Positions 5,485-11,790 of a DNA stretch of 11,790 bases are shown one piece after another; the stretch's first letter is position 1; each line of letters begins with the position of its first letter. The notes beneath the pieces are model-generated. The model did no database searches and was not told the DNA's origin. It was given only the letters and a program-made list of their open reading frames with translations. Source of the stretch: Gallibacterium faecale (GTDB lineage Bacteria > Pseudomonadota > Gammaproteobacteria > Enterobacterales > Pasteurellaceae); the NCBI RefSeq assembly GCF_027920745.1, contig NZ_JAQIBB010000095.1, positions 1-11,790 of the forward strand. The letters are read 5' to 3'. The translations under genes and the position numbers were made by a program.

Positions 5485-7206
5485 ATGAAAGAGCGTAAGC
5501 ATTATACTGAAAAAGTAGCTTGCAATCCAGCGACCTCGCACATCTCACAATGGCATTACGTTGAATGGCGTAAAGCAGAAAGGTATGTGAAAGGAATGCA
5601 AATTCGGATTGCGAAGGCTACGCAGGAGAGCGATTGGCGTAAAGTGAAAAACTTACAACGAATGCTCACCCACTCGCATTACGCCAAATTGGTGGCGGTA
5701 AAGCGAGTGACTGAAAATAAAGGCAAAAAGACAAGTGGTGTTGATAAAGTGCTTTGGAATACCCCTGAAGCAAAATGGCAAGCAGCACTCTCTTTAACGG
5801 ACAAAGGATATAAACCTCGCCCATTAAGACGAGTTTATATTCCCAAAACCAATGGAAAGAAACGTCCATTAGGTATTCCAACAATGAAAGATAGAGCAAT
5901 GCAAGCCTTACATTTATTAGCATTACAGCCTGTAGCAGAAACAAACGCTGACAAAGGTTCGTATGGGTTTAGACTAAACCGTTCAACGGCAGACGCTATT
6001 ACCCATATACACCAAATTTATTCGCATAAAGGGAAGAAAACCAATCAAGCTGTTGAATGGGTACTGGATGCGGATATTGCAGGTTGCTTTGACCATATAA
6101 ACCACGACTGGCTAATAAAGCATATTCCGATGAATAAGCGAATATTGCGGAAGTGGCTAAAATCAGGTGTTGTTGAATTTGGTCAATTAAAACAGACTAC
6201 AGAAGGTACACCGCAAGGCGGTATTATTTCGCCAACGTTGGCAAATATGACATTAGATGGATTGGAATGCTTACTTGAAAACCATTTTGGGAAAAAAGGA
6301 AGTAGAAAAATCCGAGAAAACAAAACGTATCTAGTAAGATATGCAGATGATTTTATTATCTCAGGGAAAACAAAAACATTGCTTGAGGAAAAAGTCATTC
6401 CTTTAATTGAAGGTTTTCTAGCAGAAAGAGGTTTAACCTTATCGGCAGAAAAAACAAAGGTTGTGCATATTGAACAAGGTTTTGATTTTCTAGGTTGGAC
6501 TGTTAGACGTTTCAAATCCAAGATTTTGGTTAGACCAAGTCAAAAGAATGTAAAAGCATTCTACAATAAGGTTAAATCAACAATCTCTGTAATGAAAATG
6601 GCTCAACAGAAAGACTTAATAATGGTGCTAAATCCAATGTTAAGAGGATGGGCAAATTATCATAAAAGCCAAGCGGCAAGTAAAATATTTGGACGGATGG
6701 ATGCTTTAGTTTGGAAAGTCTTATGGAAATGGTGTAAGCGGCGTCATCACAATAAAGGGATCAAGTGGATAAAGGAGAAATACTTTTGTACCAATGCGAC
6801 CCGTAATTGGCTATTTGGCACGGTATATACCAATGATAAAGGTGAAACATATCCATTAAATTTGTTTTATTGTGGAAATGTTAAAATAAAACGGCATATT
6901 AAAATAAAGTCTGAATATAATCCGTTCTTGCCTGAATGGGAATTATATGGAGAAAAACTTAGCCAAGATCGTCTATATGATGAACAATCTCATAGGCAAC
7001 AATGGCAAGCTCTATATAAAGACCAAAGTGGAAAATGTGCTTTATGCAGGTTACCAATTACCAAAGAAACAGGTTGGCACGATCACCATATCGTGTACAA
7101 AATGTTTGGTGGCAATGATACGTTAAGTAATCGTTGTCTGGTACACCCAAATTGCCATACAAAAATATACGCCTTAAATTTGAAAGTTGTAAAGCCGACT
7201 AGCTAA
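5485..7206 (+). CDS. ltrA: Group II intron reverse transcriptase/maturase with HNH endonuclease
   Basis: This 573-residue protein drives intron splicing and retrohoming. An N-terminal RT-0 region has the V-T-x-N-K-G-K-x-T-x-G-V-D signature. The RT fingers-palm contain P-L-R-R-V-Y-I-P-K, P-L-G-I-P-T-M-x-D-R-A-M-Q and G-T-P-Q-G-G-I-I-S-P. The catalytic Y-A-D-D is at 286-289, and F-L-G-W near 330 ends the RT domain. The X/maturase domain follows (about 340-400, ending G-W-A-N-Y-H). The C-terminal HNH zinc endonuclease has Cys518/Cys521, H-D-H-H (532-535) and Cys551/Cys557-His558. All key residues are present. A longer frame opens at TTG 5404, but the ATG at 5485 has GAGG 6 nt upstream and matches the family start, so it is preferred. 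It lies in domain IV of the intron. Confidence 0.95.
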   Translation: MKERKHYTEKVACNPATSHISQWHYVEWRKAERYVKGMQIRIAKATQESDWRKVKNLQRMLTHSHYAKLVAVKRVTENKGKKTSGVDKVLWNTPEAKWQAALSLTDKGYKPRPLRRVYIPKTNGKKRPLGIPTMKDRAMQALHLLALQPVAETNADKGSYGFRLNRSTADAITHIHQIYSHKGKKTNQAVEWVLDADIAGCFDHINHDWLIKHIPMNKRILRKWLKSGVVEFGQLKQTTEGTPQGGIISPTLANMTLDGLECLLENHFGKKGSRKIRENKTYLVRYADDFIISGKTKTLLEEKVIPLIEGFLAERGLTLSAEKTKVVHIEQGFDFLGWTVRRFKSKILVRPSQKNVKAFYNKVKSTISVMKMAQQKDLIMVLNPMLRGWANYHKSQAASKIFGRMDALVWKVLWKWCKRRHHNKGIKWIKEKYFCTNATRNWLFGTVYTNDKGETYPLNLFYCGNVKIKRHIKIKSEYNPFLPEWELYGEKLSQDRLYDEQSHRQQWQALYKDQSGKCALCRLPITKETGWHDHHIVYKMFGGNDTLSNRCLVHPNCHTKIYALNLKVVKPTS

Positions 7207-7224
7207 TAGTTAATAGAAAGGCTT

Positions 7225-7299
7225 GAGCTGTATGCGGAGAAATTCGCTTGTACAGTTCTTAGGGGGCGAAGATATAGTAATATATCTTTGCTACCCGAC
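7225..7299 (+). ncRNA. Intron domains V and VI and 3' splice site
   Basis: Domain V (7225-7258) is 34 nt: GAGCTGTA pairs with TACAGTTC, carries the AGC triad, a 2-nt TT bulge and an upper stem GCGGA/TTCGC closed by a GAAA tetraloop. Domain VI (7262-7296) pairs GGG...GGCGAAG with CTTTGCT...CCC and leaves A7293 bulged as the branch point, 6 nt before the last intron base. The intron ends in GAC at 7299. Confidence 0.9.
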
Positions 7300-8367
7300 G
7301 TGCGACAAGGTGTCGTACTTATGGCAATATTTCCTTATATATCAAGGATTTATTGCAGGAAATGCTGGTTGCACCAACCAGCTATTTCCAACTTTTCAAG
7401 CACCTCTCGGAGGTGCTTGGGAAGGCAGACCAAGAACGGAGCGTTGCTCAAAACTTGGTTCTAAGTTGGTCAATGTAAATAGACCATCTCTAAAGGATAG
7501 AGGTATGATCTTCACTTTGATGTACTTAATATTCCCTGTTTAACAAAGTATTAAGAAGAGTAAGTAAGCAAGATCCCGTTTCGAAGTTACCCATACTTCC
7601 TGTTAATACTATCAAAAGTATTAAGACAATAACTTCAGTGAAAACTGAAATTATTAGTTGGGTTACCCATACCCCAGAGAGGAGAAAAGTTTACACACCT
7701 ACTATAAAGAAAGCCCAAAGATAGTTCAGTGCTCAGAAAAAACTATCAGAACTAAGATCTGGTAAATCTTAGGGAGGGAGTACTTACTTCACATTATGTA
7801 TATCTGAGTATGAGTATATACATTTATCTATTCACTAAATACTCTTGATATGGGGTATTTTCGATAGCAAATGAAAGAATGGGAATAAATAAGTTCTCAA
7901 GATTTCAGGAGCTAGGCTTTACTACACCTATAATTCATTAATTACTCTTCTAATCTGGAAATAGAAAGTTTAATCACTTTGTATTTTTTGTACTAGATAA
8001 AGAAGAGTGGGATTGTATTTAGGGTAAGTTTAAACATTGCGAATAGAAAGTATAAGTGAATTTGGAAGTAACAGTAAAGGCTTATTTATTGCAGTATAGG
8101 GCGTACCAACTTAGTAAGTATGCGTAAGCTGTTATCATCATTGTTACAATCAATAAAACTGAAGATATAAGTAGTACAGTAGTATTGATGAGGTAACCTG
8201 TTATATGGCTAACAGTAGTCTAGGGATAGTGCATCACTGGCAACGGTGTTGTGCAGAGCTTCCTGACAATGAACCCCTGAGCAATCAGTCAATAAAATCG
8301 TGAGAAATTATTGAGAGAGAACTAATAGCAAGTTCTTGAGGGGCTAGACTGAATAGAAAGATAAATG
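7300..8367 (+). mobile_element. Second intron copy, 5' fragment only
   Basis: This segment corresponds to 3657-4754 of the first copy, starting with the same GTGCGACAAGG on the base after the first intron's 3' end. I count about seven substitutions plus indels (one extra A near 7740 and the 37-nt repeat difference), so it is over 99 percent identical outside the indels but not an exact duplicate. It contains no gene; the ribozyme core, ORF and 3' end are missing. It stops where an IS-like end begins, sharing the bases TG at the junction. Confidence 0.92.
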
Positions 8368-8437
8368 TAGTGATCCACTAAATTAGCAGTCCTTGATAGG
8401 TTTTTTTCGCTAAAATTGGCGGTAATCCTTGATTATA
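8366..8437. mobile_element. Possible IS3-like end fragment
   Basis: The sequence starts TGTAGTGATCCACTAAATTAG, which resembles terminal repeats of IS3-family elements that begin TGTA-TGA-CC; this is from memory only. Read on the minus strand, 19 codons stay open before a stop next to that end (…Q-G-L-L-I-stop), which would fit a transposase C-terminus but is too short to be convincing. It ends where the IS481-type inverted repeat begins. Confidence 0.3.
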
Positions 8438-8463
8438 TGTAGAAGATCAGACTTGATCTGACA
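8438..8463 (+). repeat. IS481-type left inverted repeat
   Basis: It pairs with 10684-10709 at 23 of 26 positions. The repeat itself contains a palindrome, AGATCA-GACT-TGATCT, not kept at the right end. Confidence 0.85.
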
Positions 8464-8476
8464 AATCATTATAAAA

Positions 8477-8542
8477 ATGAGAGTTTCCCGTTTAGAATAT
8501 GAGTGTCTAAAATTCAATCTAAACAAAAAAGGAAACTCTCAT
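8477..8542 (+). promoter_or_regulatory. Hairpin hiding the IS481 transposase ribosome binding site
   Basis: ATGAGAGTTTCC (8477-8488) is perfectly complementary to GGAAACTCTCAT (8531-8542), which holds the Shine-Dalgarno GGAAA and the first two bases of the start codon. A second stem inside pairs GTTTAGA (8490-8496) with TCTAAAC (8518-8524). A transcript entering from outside would fold this way and block translation, as known for IS10 and IS50; a promoter inside the loop would avoid it. Confidence 0.7.
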
Positions 8543-8932
8543 GTTTTATTCTAACAATCCTCTCATTAAACACAAGATTGGTTTACTTAATTTAGCGGAA
8601 GAACTTGGAAACATATCTCAAGCTTGCAAAACGATGGGAATGAGCCGGGATACGTTCTATCGTTATCAACAAGCTGTAGAACAAGGCGGTGTTGATGCAT
8701 TACTGAATCAAACTCGTCGAGTACCGAACATCAAAAATCGAGTAGATGAAAAAGTTGAGCAAGCAGTCGTAAAATTTGCTCTTGATTTCCCCGCGTATGG
8801 ACAGGTTCGTGTGAGCAATGAACTTCGTAAGCAAGGTATTTTTGTATCTGCTGGTGGTGTTCGTTCTATTTGGCTACGCCATAATCTTGCTAACTTTAAA
8901 CAGCGTTTAAATGCTCTCGAAAAAGAAGTTGC

Positions 8933-8940
8933 TGAAAAAG
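8933..8940. repeat. Target-site duplication, left copy
   Basis: TGAAAAAG here is repeated at 10004-10011 on the other side of the inner element; the IS481 transposase reads through correctly when one copy and the element are removed. Confidence 0.85.
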
Positions 8941-8968
8941 GGCGTAATGGACAATTTGGATGCTAAAA
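8941..8968 (+). repeat. Inner IS left inverted repeat
   Basis: GGCGTAATGGACAATTTGG and the following TGCTAAAA are matched, inverted, by two copies at the right end: 9936-9960 and 9976-10003. Confidence 0.85.
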
Positions 8969-8986
8969 ACTTCTGAAAAGCTTATC

Positions 8987-9941
8987 ATGAAAGGCTTTTA
9001 GATAGGTCAAAGGCTTTGAATACAAAAAATGCTTTTTCTGTGGCTCAAATCGAGTCAAAAAGAATGGCACTCGCAACCATAAACAACGCTACAAATGTTC
9101 GGATTGTCATCGTCAATTTGACGGTGGCAATCGCATCAATTCTCACGAAATTTGGCTAGCCTACACACAAGGCAAGCAAACCATCAAGCAACTTGCCATT
9201 CGTTATCATTGCAACGAAAAGACCATCAGACGACACTTGGATAAAGTCCAAATTACACTTAAAACCCCGACATCAATCGCTGTTAATTTACTGATGGATA
9301 CCACCTATTTCGGACGAGAATACGGCGTCATGGTTTTTGCAGACAGCCGAACGCAGCAAGTACTTTTTATCAAAACAGTTGAATACGAAACCAATCAACA
9401 CTACCTTATGGGTATTCAACACCTAAAATCACAGCATATTGAAATACAAAGTATTATCTGCGATGGACGACGTGGATTAACCACATTATTGTCTGATATT
9501 CCTGTACAACTTTGTCAATTCCACCAAGTACAATGCATCATCCACTACCTATCGCGTCATCCTAAAGATCCTGCACCACAAGCATTGTTAGCCCTCACAT
9601 ATCGAATGAAAAATTGTACAGAAAAAGATTTCAAACAAGGCTTGAAACAATGGTATCAACAACACAAAGAATATCTAAATGAACGTAGCATCAATTTAGA
9701 AACAGGTAAAATGTGGTATACCCATAAACGTCTGAGAACGGCTTATTTCAGTTTAAAACGAAATATACCGTTGTTATTTCAATTTGAGAAATATCCGGAA
9801 TTAGACATTCCAAAAACCACAAATTACTTAGAAGGTCTGTTTGGAGATTTAAAGAACAAATTGAGATGCCATCAAGGGTTAAAGAAGGAACGTAAGATAA
9901 AGTTTATTCAGGATTATTTGATGAGTAAAAATGACTTTTAG
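8987..9941 (+). pseudogene. IS256-related transposase, start region disrupted
   Basis: From 9006 the frame is open to 9941 and encodes a zinc ribbon (C-F-F-C, then C-S-D-C), a helix-turn-helix (Q-T-I-K-Q-L-A-I-R-Y-H-C-N-E-K-T-I-R-R-H-L), then a DDE core. No ATG, GTG or TTG occurs in this frame before a TTG at 9237, which would lose both DNA-binding parts. An ATG-AAA-GGC-TTT at 8987 is followed by a stop, and AAAGGCTTT recurs 19 nt later in the good frame. Removing 19 nt gives a 311-residue protein with Cys9/Cys12/Cys31/Cys34 and Asp98, Asp153, Glu276. This points to a small duplication that broke the start; a noncanonical start remains possible. Confidence 0.75.
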
Positions 9942-10003
9942 CCTCCAAAATGTCCATTAGGAGGCTGTTTTATGATTGTAGCCTCCATTTTGTCCATTAC
10001 TCC
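9936..10003 (-). repeat. Double right inverted repeat of the inner IS
   Basis: Two copies of the terminal repeat lie about 40 nt apart. The inner copy (9936-9960) is closer to the left repeat (22 of 24 over TAATGG...TAAAA) than the outer one (20 of 24), yet the target duplication flanks the outer. The transposase stop TAG (9939-9941) is inside the inner copy. Confidence 0.75.
9940..9971 (+). terminator. Possible terminator of the inner transposase
   Basis: AGCCTCC (9940-9946) pairs with GGAGGCT (9960-9966), followed by GTTTTA. The stem starts at the transposase stop codon and uses part of the inner terminal repeat. The T run is short, so termination may be partial. Confidence 0.4.
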
Positions 10004-10649
10004 TGAAAAAGGTATTATCTTGAGTGAAAGCCAAGTTCAAGCTTTAGAACGTAAAAAAGACGATGATATTGCATGTGGTGAAATTGAGACGGCTCACCCT
10101 GGCTATTTAGGCTCACAAGATACTTTTTATGTAGGCAATTTAAAAGGCGTGGGACGTATTTATCAGCAAACGTTTGTTGATACTTATAGCAAGGTTGCTT
10201 TTGCGAAGCTCTACACGATGAAAACAGCAATTGCTGCTGCGGATATGTTAAATGATAAAGTGTTACCGTTCTTTGTGTCACAAGGTTTACCAATGTTGCG
10301 AATTTTAACGGATAGGGGAAGCGAGTATTGTGGCAAGGTCGAAAATCATGATTACGAGCTGTACTTAGTGATTAATGATATTGAGCATACAAAAACTAAA
10401 GTAAAACACCCACAGACAAATGGCATCTGTGAGCGTTTTCATAAGACTATCTTGCAAGAGTTTTATCAAGTGGCTTTTAGAAAGCACATTTATACAGATT
10501 TAGCTCAACTGCAAGCTGATTTAGATGAATGGTTAGTGTATTATAATCTTCATCGAACTCATCAAGGCAAAATGTGCTGTGGTAGAACACCAATGGAAAC
10601 ATTACTTGATGGAAAATGTATTTGGGCAGAAAAGAATTTAGGCTCAAAT

Positions 10650-10693
10650 TAATCTGACAGGCGCTGTAATTTTAAACGGGGACTGTCAGATTA
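10650..10693 (+). repeat. Subterminal inverted repeat of the IS481-type element
   Basis: TAATCTGACA (10650-10659) is the perfect complement of TGTCAGATTA (10684-10693), the inner part of the right terminal repeat. The first copy starts at the transposase stop codon. It could be a second transposase-binding site or a hairpin that ends translation-coupled transcription; no T run follows. Confidence 0.65.
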
Positions 10694-10709
10694 GGTTTGA
10701 TCTTCTACA
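10684..10709 (-). repeat. IS481-type right inverted repeat
   Basis: Read on the minus strand it starts TGTAGAAGATCA and matches the left repeat at 23 of 26 positions. Confidence 0.85.
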
Positions 10710-10713
10710 CATA

Positions 10714-11487
10714 TTACCAAAATATCAACTCATCATTATCAAATTCTAGCTCTACCCTATCCGATTCAAGCTGTTCAATTGATTTATTTTCTGTCGTTCC
10801 ATTCATTAACCGAGTGGCCCAATTACCAGTAACATACGCTAATGTATGAAAACAATATCTTTGCTCATTACTTAATGTATCTCCAACAATCACTGTAGCA
10901 GGAATATGAAGTAATGTTAGCTGTATATAGCACATCATTGCAGTAATAAAATCTATATCTCTTGCTTCAACATAAAGTTGTCGTTGATAATTGATATCAT
11001 ATTGTTGCAATGTTTTTGCCATCGCTATAATCATTGCTCCAGAACCACATGAGGGTTCGCTTAATGTAATAAACTCTTTTTTGTGTGTGTTTTTGTCAAT
11101 ATGTAATTGAGCCATAAATTCTGCAATAGGAAATGGCGTAAAAAATTGTCCTTTAAATTCATCACCTAAATCTAATGACATAAACACATCGCCTAGAAAA
11201 TCTTGATAAGGTTGCTGCTCAAATGCTATAACGACAGAAGAAAATAATTTACTAAGTAGTGTTTTTTCTTCTTGATTATATGATATAGCTATCCTTTGGT
11301 AGTCTTGTAAAAGATTTTCATCAACTTCTATATTTATGATTTTCATTACACAAGCATAAAGTTCAAAGCCAAAAATGAAAATAAAGTCACTAAATAAAGC
11401 AGAACTTCTTTTTCCTGATATATTGATAAGTCTGTGAAAATCACTGATAAATGTTTTCTTCTCATCTAGTCTAGTTTTCTCTTTCAT
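10714..11487 (-). CDS. N6-methylase-like protein of mobile-element type
   Basis: This 257-residue protein has the S-adenosylmethionine-binding motif I of N6-adenine methylases (S-E-P-S-C-G-S-G-A-M-I-I-A, 143-155), preceded by G-Q-F-F-T-P-F-P (113-120) as in type I M subunits, then acidic motif II (E-A-R-D-I-D, 174-179) and V-G-D-T-L (201-205). No N-P-P-Y/F catalytic motif is visible downstream; the segment 206-230 instead reads N-E-Q-R-Y-C-F-H-T-L. It may be an inactive or atypical methylase, perhaps shielding incoming DNA from restriction. Similar solitary proteins are carried by conjugative elements and plasmids. GGAG lies 7 nt before the ATG at 11487. It follows an ArdC-like gene by 127 nt and is preceded by an RNA switch-like leader. 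Confidence 0.72.
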   Translation of the reverse strand: MKEKTRLDEKKTFISDFHRLINISGKRSSALFSDFIFIFGFELYACVMKIINIEVDENLLQDYQRIAISYNQEEKTLLSKLFSSVVIAFEQQPYQDFLGDVFMSLDLGDEFKGQFFTPFPIAEFMAQLHIDKNTHKKEFITLSEPSCGSGAMIIAMAKTLQQYDINYQRQLYVEARDIDFITAMMCYIQLTLLHIPATVIVGDTLSNEQRYCFHTLAYVTGNWATRLMNGTTENKSIEQLESDRVELEFDNDELIFW

Positions 11488-11544
11488 TACATTACTCCTG
11501 TCGAATAAAGGAGTAACCCTTAGAGGATGTTACTCCTCTAAGGG
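11488..11544 (-). promoter_or_regulatory. Leader with mutually exclusive hairpins over the RBS
   Basis: On the minus strand CCCTTAGAGG (11544-11535) can pair with CCTCTAAGGG (11526-11517), and TTACTCC (11516-11510) can pair with GGAGTAA (11498-11492), which contains the ribosome binding site. Alternatively GGAGTAAC (11536-11529) pairs with GTTACTCC (11517-11510), which breaks both stems and frees the site. The three GGAGTAA blocks are spaced 18-19 nt in alternating direction, so a protein operator is also possible. Confidence 0.6.
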
Positions 11545-11614
11545 AAGAAAATAGATAAGTTAAAATTTATTCATTATCAAATAACGTTGATATTATATGC
11601 TTTAATGTAAATTA

Positions 11615-11790
11615 TTAGGCTGCAACAGTTTGTTCATATAATCGCATAACATCACGAATTTCAAACAAGTATTCAGTAGCCCTTCGAGCATGTCCCGATG
11701 CTTTAAAAATCGCTTTTTTGTCAGATTTTAATACCTTTATCCAGCTATCAATATAACTAGCATTGAATGAAATAGTATCAAACCCAAGTG
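11615..11790 (-). CDS. ArdC-like antirestriction protein, C-terminal part
   Basis: Only the last 58 codons are in the window; the gene starts beyond its right edge. The visible end contains S-Y-I-D-S-W-I-K-V-L-K-S-D-K-K-A-I-F-K-A-S-G-H-A-R-R-A-T-E-Y-L, which fits the C-terminus of ArdC-type proteins (single-stranded DNA-binding N-terminal domain plus zincin-like metallopeptidase domain), usually about 300 residues. ArdC proteins protect incoming plasmid DNA from host restriction and are typical of conjugative plasmids and integrative elements. The TAA stop is at 11617-11615. The methylase-like gene follows in the same direction and may be co-transcribed. The key HExxH site of the metallopeptidase is outside the window. 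Confidence 0.7.
   Translation of the reverse strand, partial: LGFDTISFNASYIDSWIKVLKSDKKAIFKASGHARRATEYLFEIRDVMRLYEQTVAA

Larger units (their letters stand above)
3657..7299 (+). mobile_element. Full-length group II intron (IIB, chloroplast-like type)
   Basis: The 5' end GTGCGAC (3657) fits the group II consensus GUGYG. The 3' end has a canonical domain V, a domain VI with a bulged A, and terminal AC. A domain III-like core (GGGAAGTTGG at 5039, pairing near 5118-5127) precedes the reading frame. EBS1 (4845-4851) pairs with the last 7 nt of rpsI. The encoded reverse transcriptase/maturase is intact, so the element may be active. At 3643 nt it is longer than most (commonly about 2-3 kb) because 1.83 kb precedes the ORF. 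Splicing would leave rpsI joined to whatever follows. The assignment to the chloroplast-like class rests on the domain V form and protein sequence, from memory of the family. Confidence 0.9.
8941..10003 (+). mobile_element. IS256-related element with zinc-ribbon transposase
   Basis: The 1063-bp element is flanked by an 8-bp direct repeat TGAAAAAG (8933-8940 and 10004-10011), the size typical of the IS256 family. Its ends start GGCGTAATGGACA (left) and GGAGTAATGGACA (right, minus strand). A 10-bp repeat CTGAAAAAGG is an alternative reading with slightly shorter ends. The transposase belongs to the variant zinc-binding group sometimes compared with IS1249. It is inserted inside the IS481 transposase in the same direction. 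Confidence 0.85.
8541..10652 (+). pseudogene. IS481-family transposase split by another IS
   Basis: The first part (8541-8940) encodes a helix-turn-helix N-terminus (I-S-Q-A-C-K-T-M-G-M-S-R-D-T-F-Y-R-Y at about 24-41). The second part (from 10012) encodes the rve-type integrase core. After removal of 8941-10011 the frame rejoins exactly at Gly134, giving 346 residues, a normal family length. The catalytic set would be Asp170, Asp234 (L-T-D-R-G-S-E-Y) and Glu274 (T-N-G-I-C-E-R-F-H). The start ATG follows AAGGA with 7-nt spacing. As it stands the protein would end after R-N-G-Q-F-G-C and lack the catalytic core, so it is inactive; the coding sequence otherwise shows no damage, implying recent interruption. 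Confidence 0.9.
8438..10709 (+). mobile_element. IS481-family insertion sequence, interrupted
   Basis: The ends are 26-bp inverted repeats (8438-8463 and 10684-10709) with 23 matching positions, both starting TGTAGAAGATCA. Without the inner element and one copy of its target duplication the element is about 1.2 kb and has one transposase gene. No convincing target-site duplication flanks it (left GATTATA, right CATATTA), which suggests that one flank was rearranged after insertion. Its right end lies 4 nt past the stop codon of the methylase-like gene. Confidence 0.85.

Noticed and set aside
7300..8367. Assembly artefact duplicating the intron 5' part
   Set aside because: The copies differ by substitutions and indels, some of which respect RNA folding, and the second has its own downstream junction.

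Overview
The window looks like the chromosome of an AT-rich member of the Pasteurellaceae (Haemophilus/Aggregatibacter type). Evidence: an rplM-rpsI ribosomal operon, an ArfA gene, a MerT/MerP/transglutaminase-like cluster of the kind I recall from Haemophilus influenzae, and one exact copy of the Haemophilus-type DNA uptake core (AAGTGCGGT, read on the minus strand at 2067-2075). No database search was possible, so species is not assigned.

Layout. 1-2558 is ordinary chromosome, all on the minus strand: a transglutaminase-like exported protein, MerT and MerP in one tight operon (24-1785); the ribosome-rescue factor ArfA with a hairpin/terminator wrapped around its stop codon (1911-2116); and an ArsC/Spx-fold reductase with its own terminator (2141-2558). 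2559-3656 is the plus-strand rplM-rpsI operon with a hairpin-rich leader.

3657-8367 is a group II intron array. A full-length intron (3657-7299, 3643 nt) starts on the base after the rpsI stop codon. It has a reverse transcriptase/maturase with a C-terminal HNH domain, a textbook domain V, a domain VI with a bulged branch-point A, and an EBS1 complementary to the last 7 nt of rpsI. A second, 5'-only copy (7300-8367) follows with no gap. The part before the reading frame is about 1.8 kb, much longer than usual, and opens with a chain of stable hairpins whose sequence differences between the two copies fall in loops or change both sides of one stem.

8366-10709 is an insertion-sequence nest: a short possible IS3-like end, then an IS481-family element whose transposase is split by an IS256-related zinc-ribbon element with an 8-bp target duplication. 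Removing the inner element restores a 346-residue IS481 transposase. The inner transposase seems to have lost its start through a 19-nt duplication.

10710-11790 is mobile-element cargo on the minus strand: the C-terminal end of an ArdC-like antirestriction protein, then a methyltransferase-fold protein that keeps the SAM-binding motif but shows no NPPY/NPPF motif. The 127-nt gap between them can form mutually exclusive RNA hairpins, one of which hides the ribosome binding site of the methylase-like gene. Together these two genes suggest the edge of an integrative conjugative element or integrated plasmid joined to the rpsI locus through the intron/IS cluster.

Most unusual items: the tandem intron array at the rpsI stop codon with its oversized structured 5' module, the rpsI 3'-end look-alike inside the intron, and the switch-like leader of the methylase-like gene.
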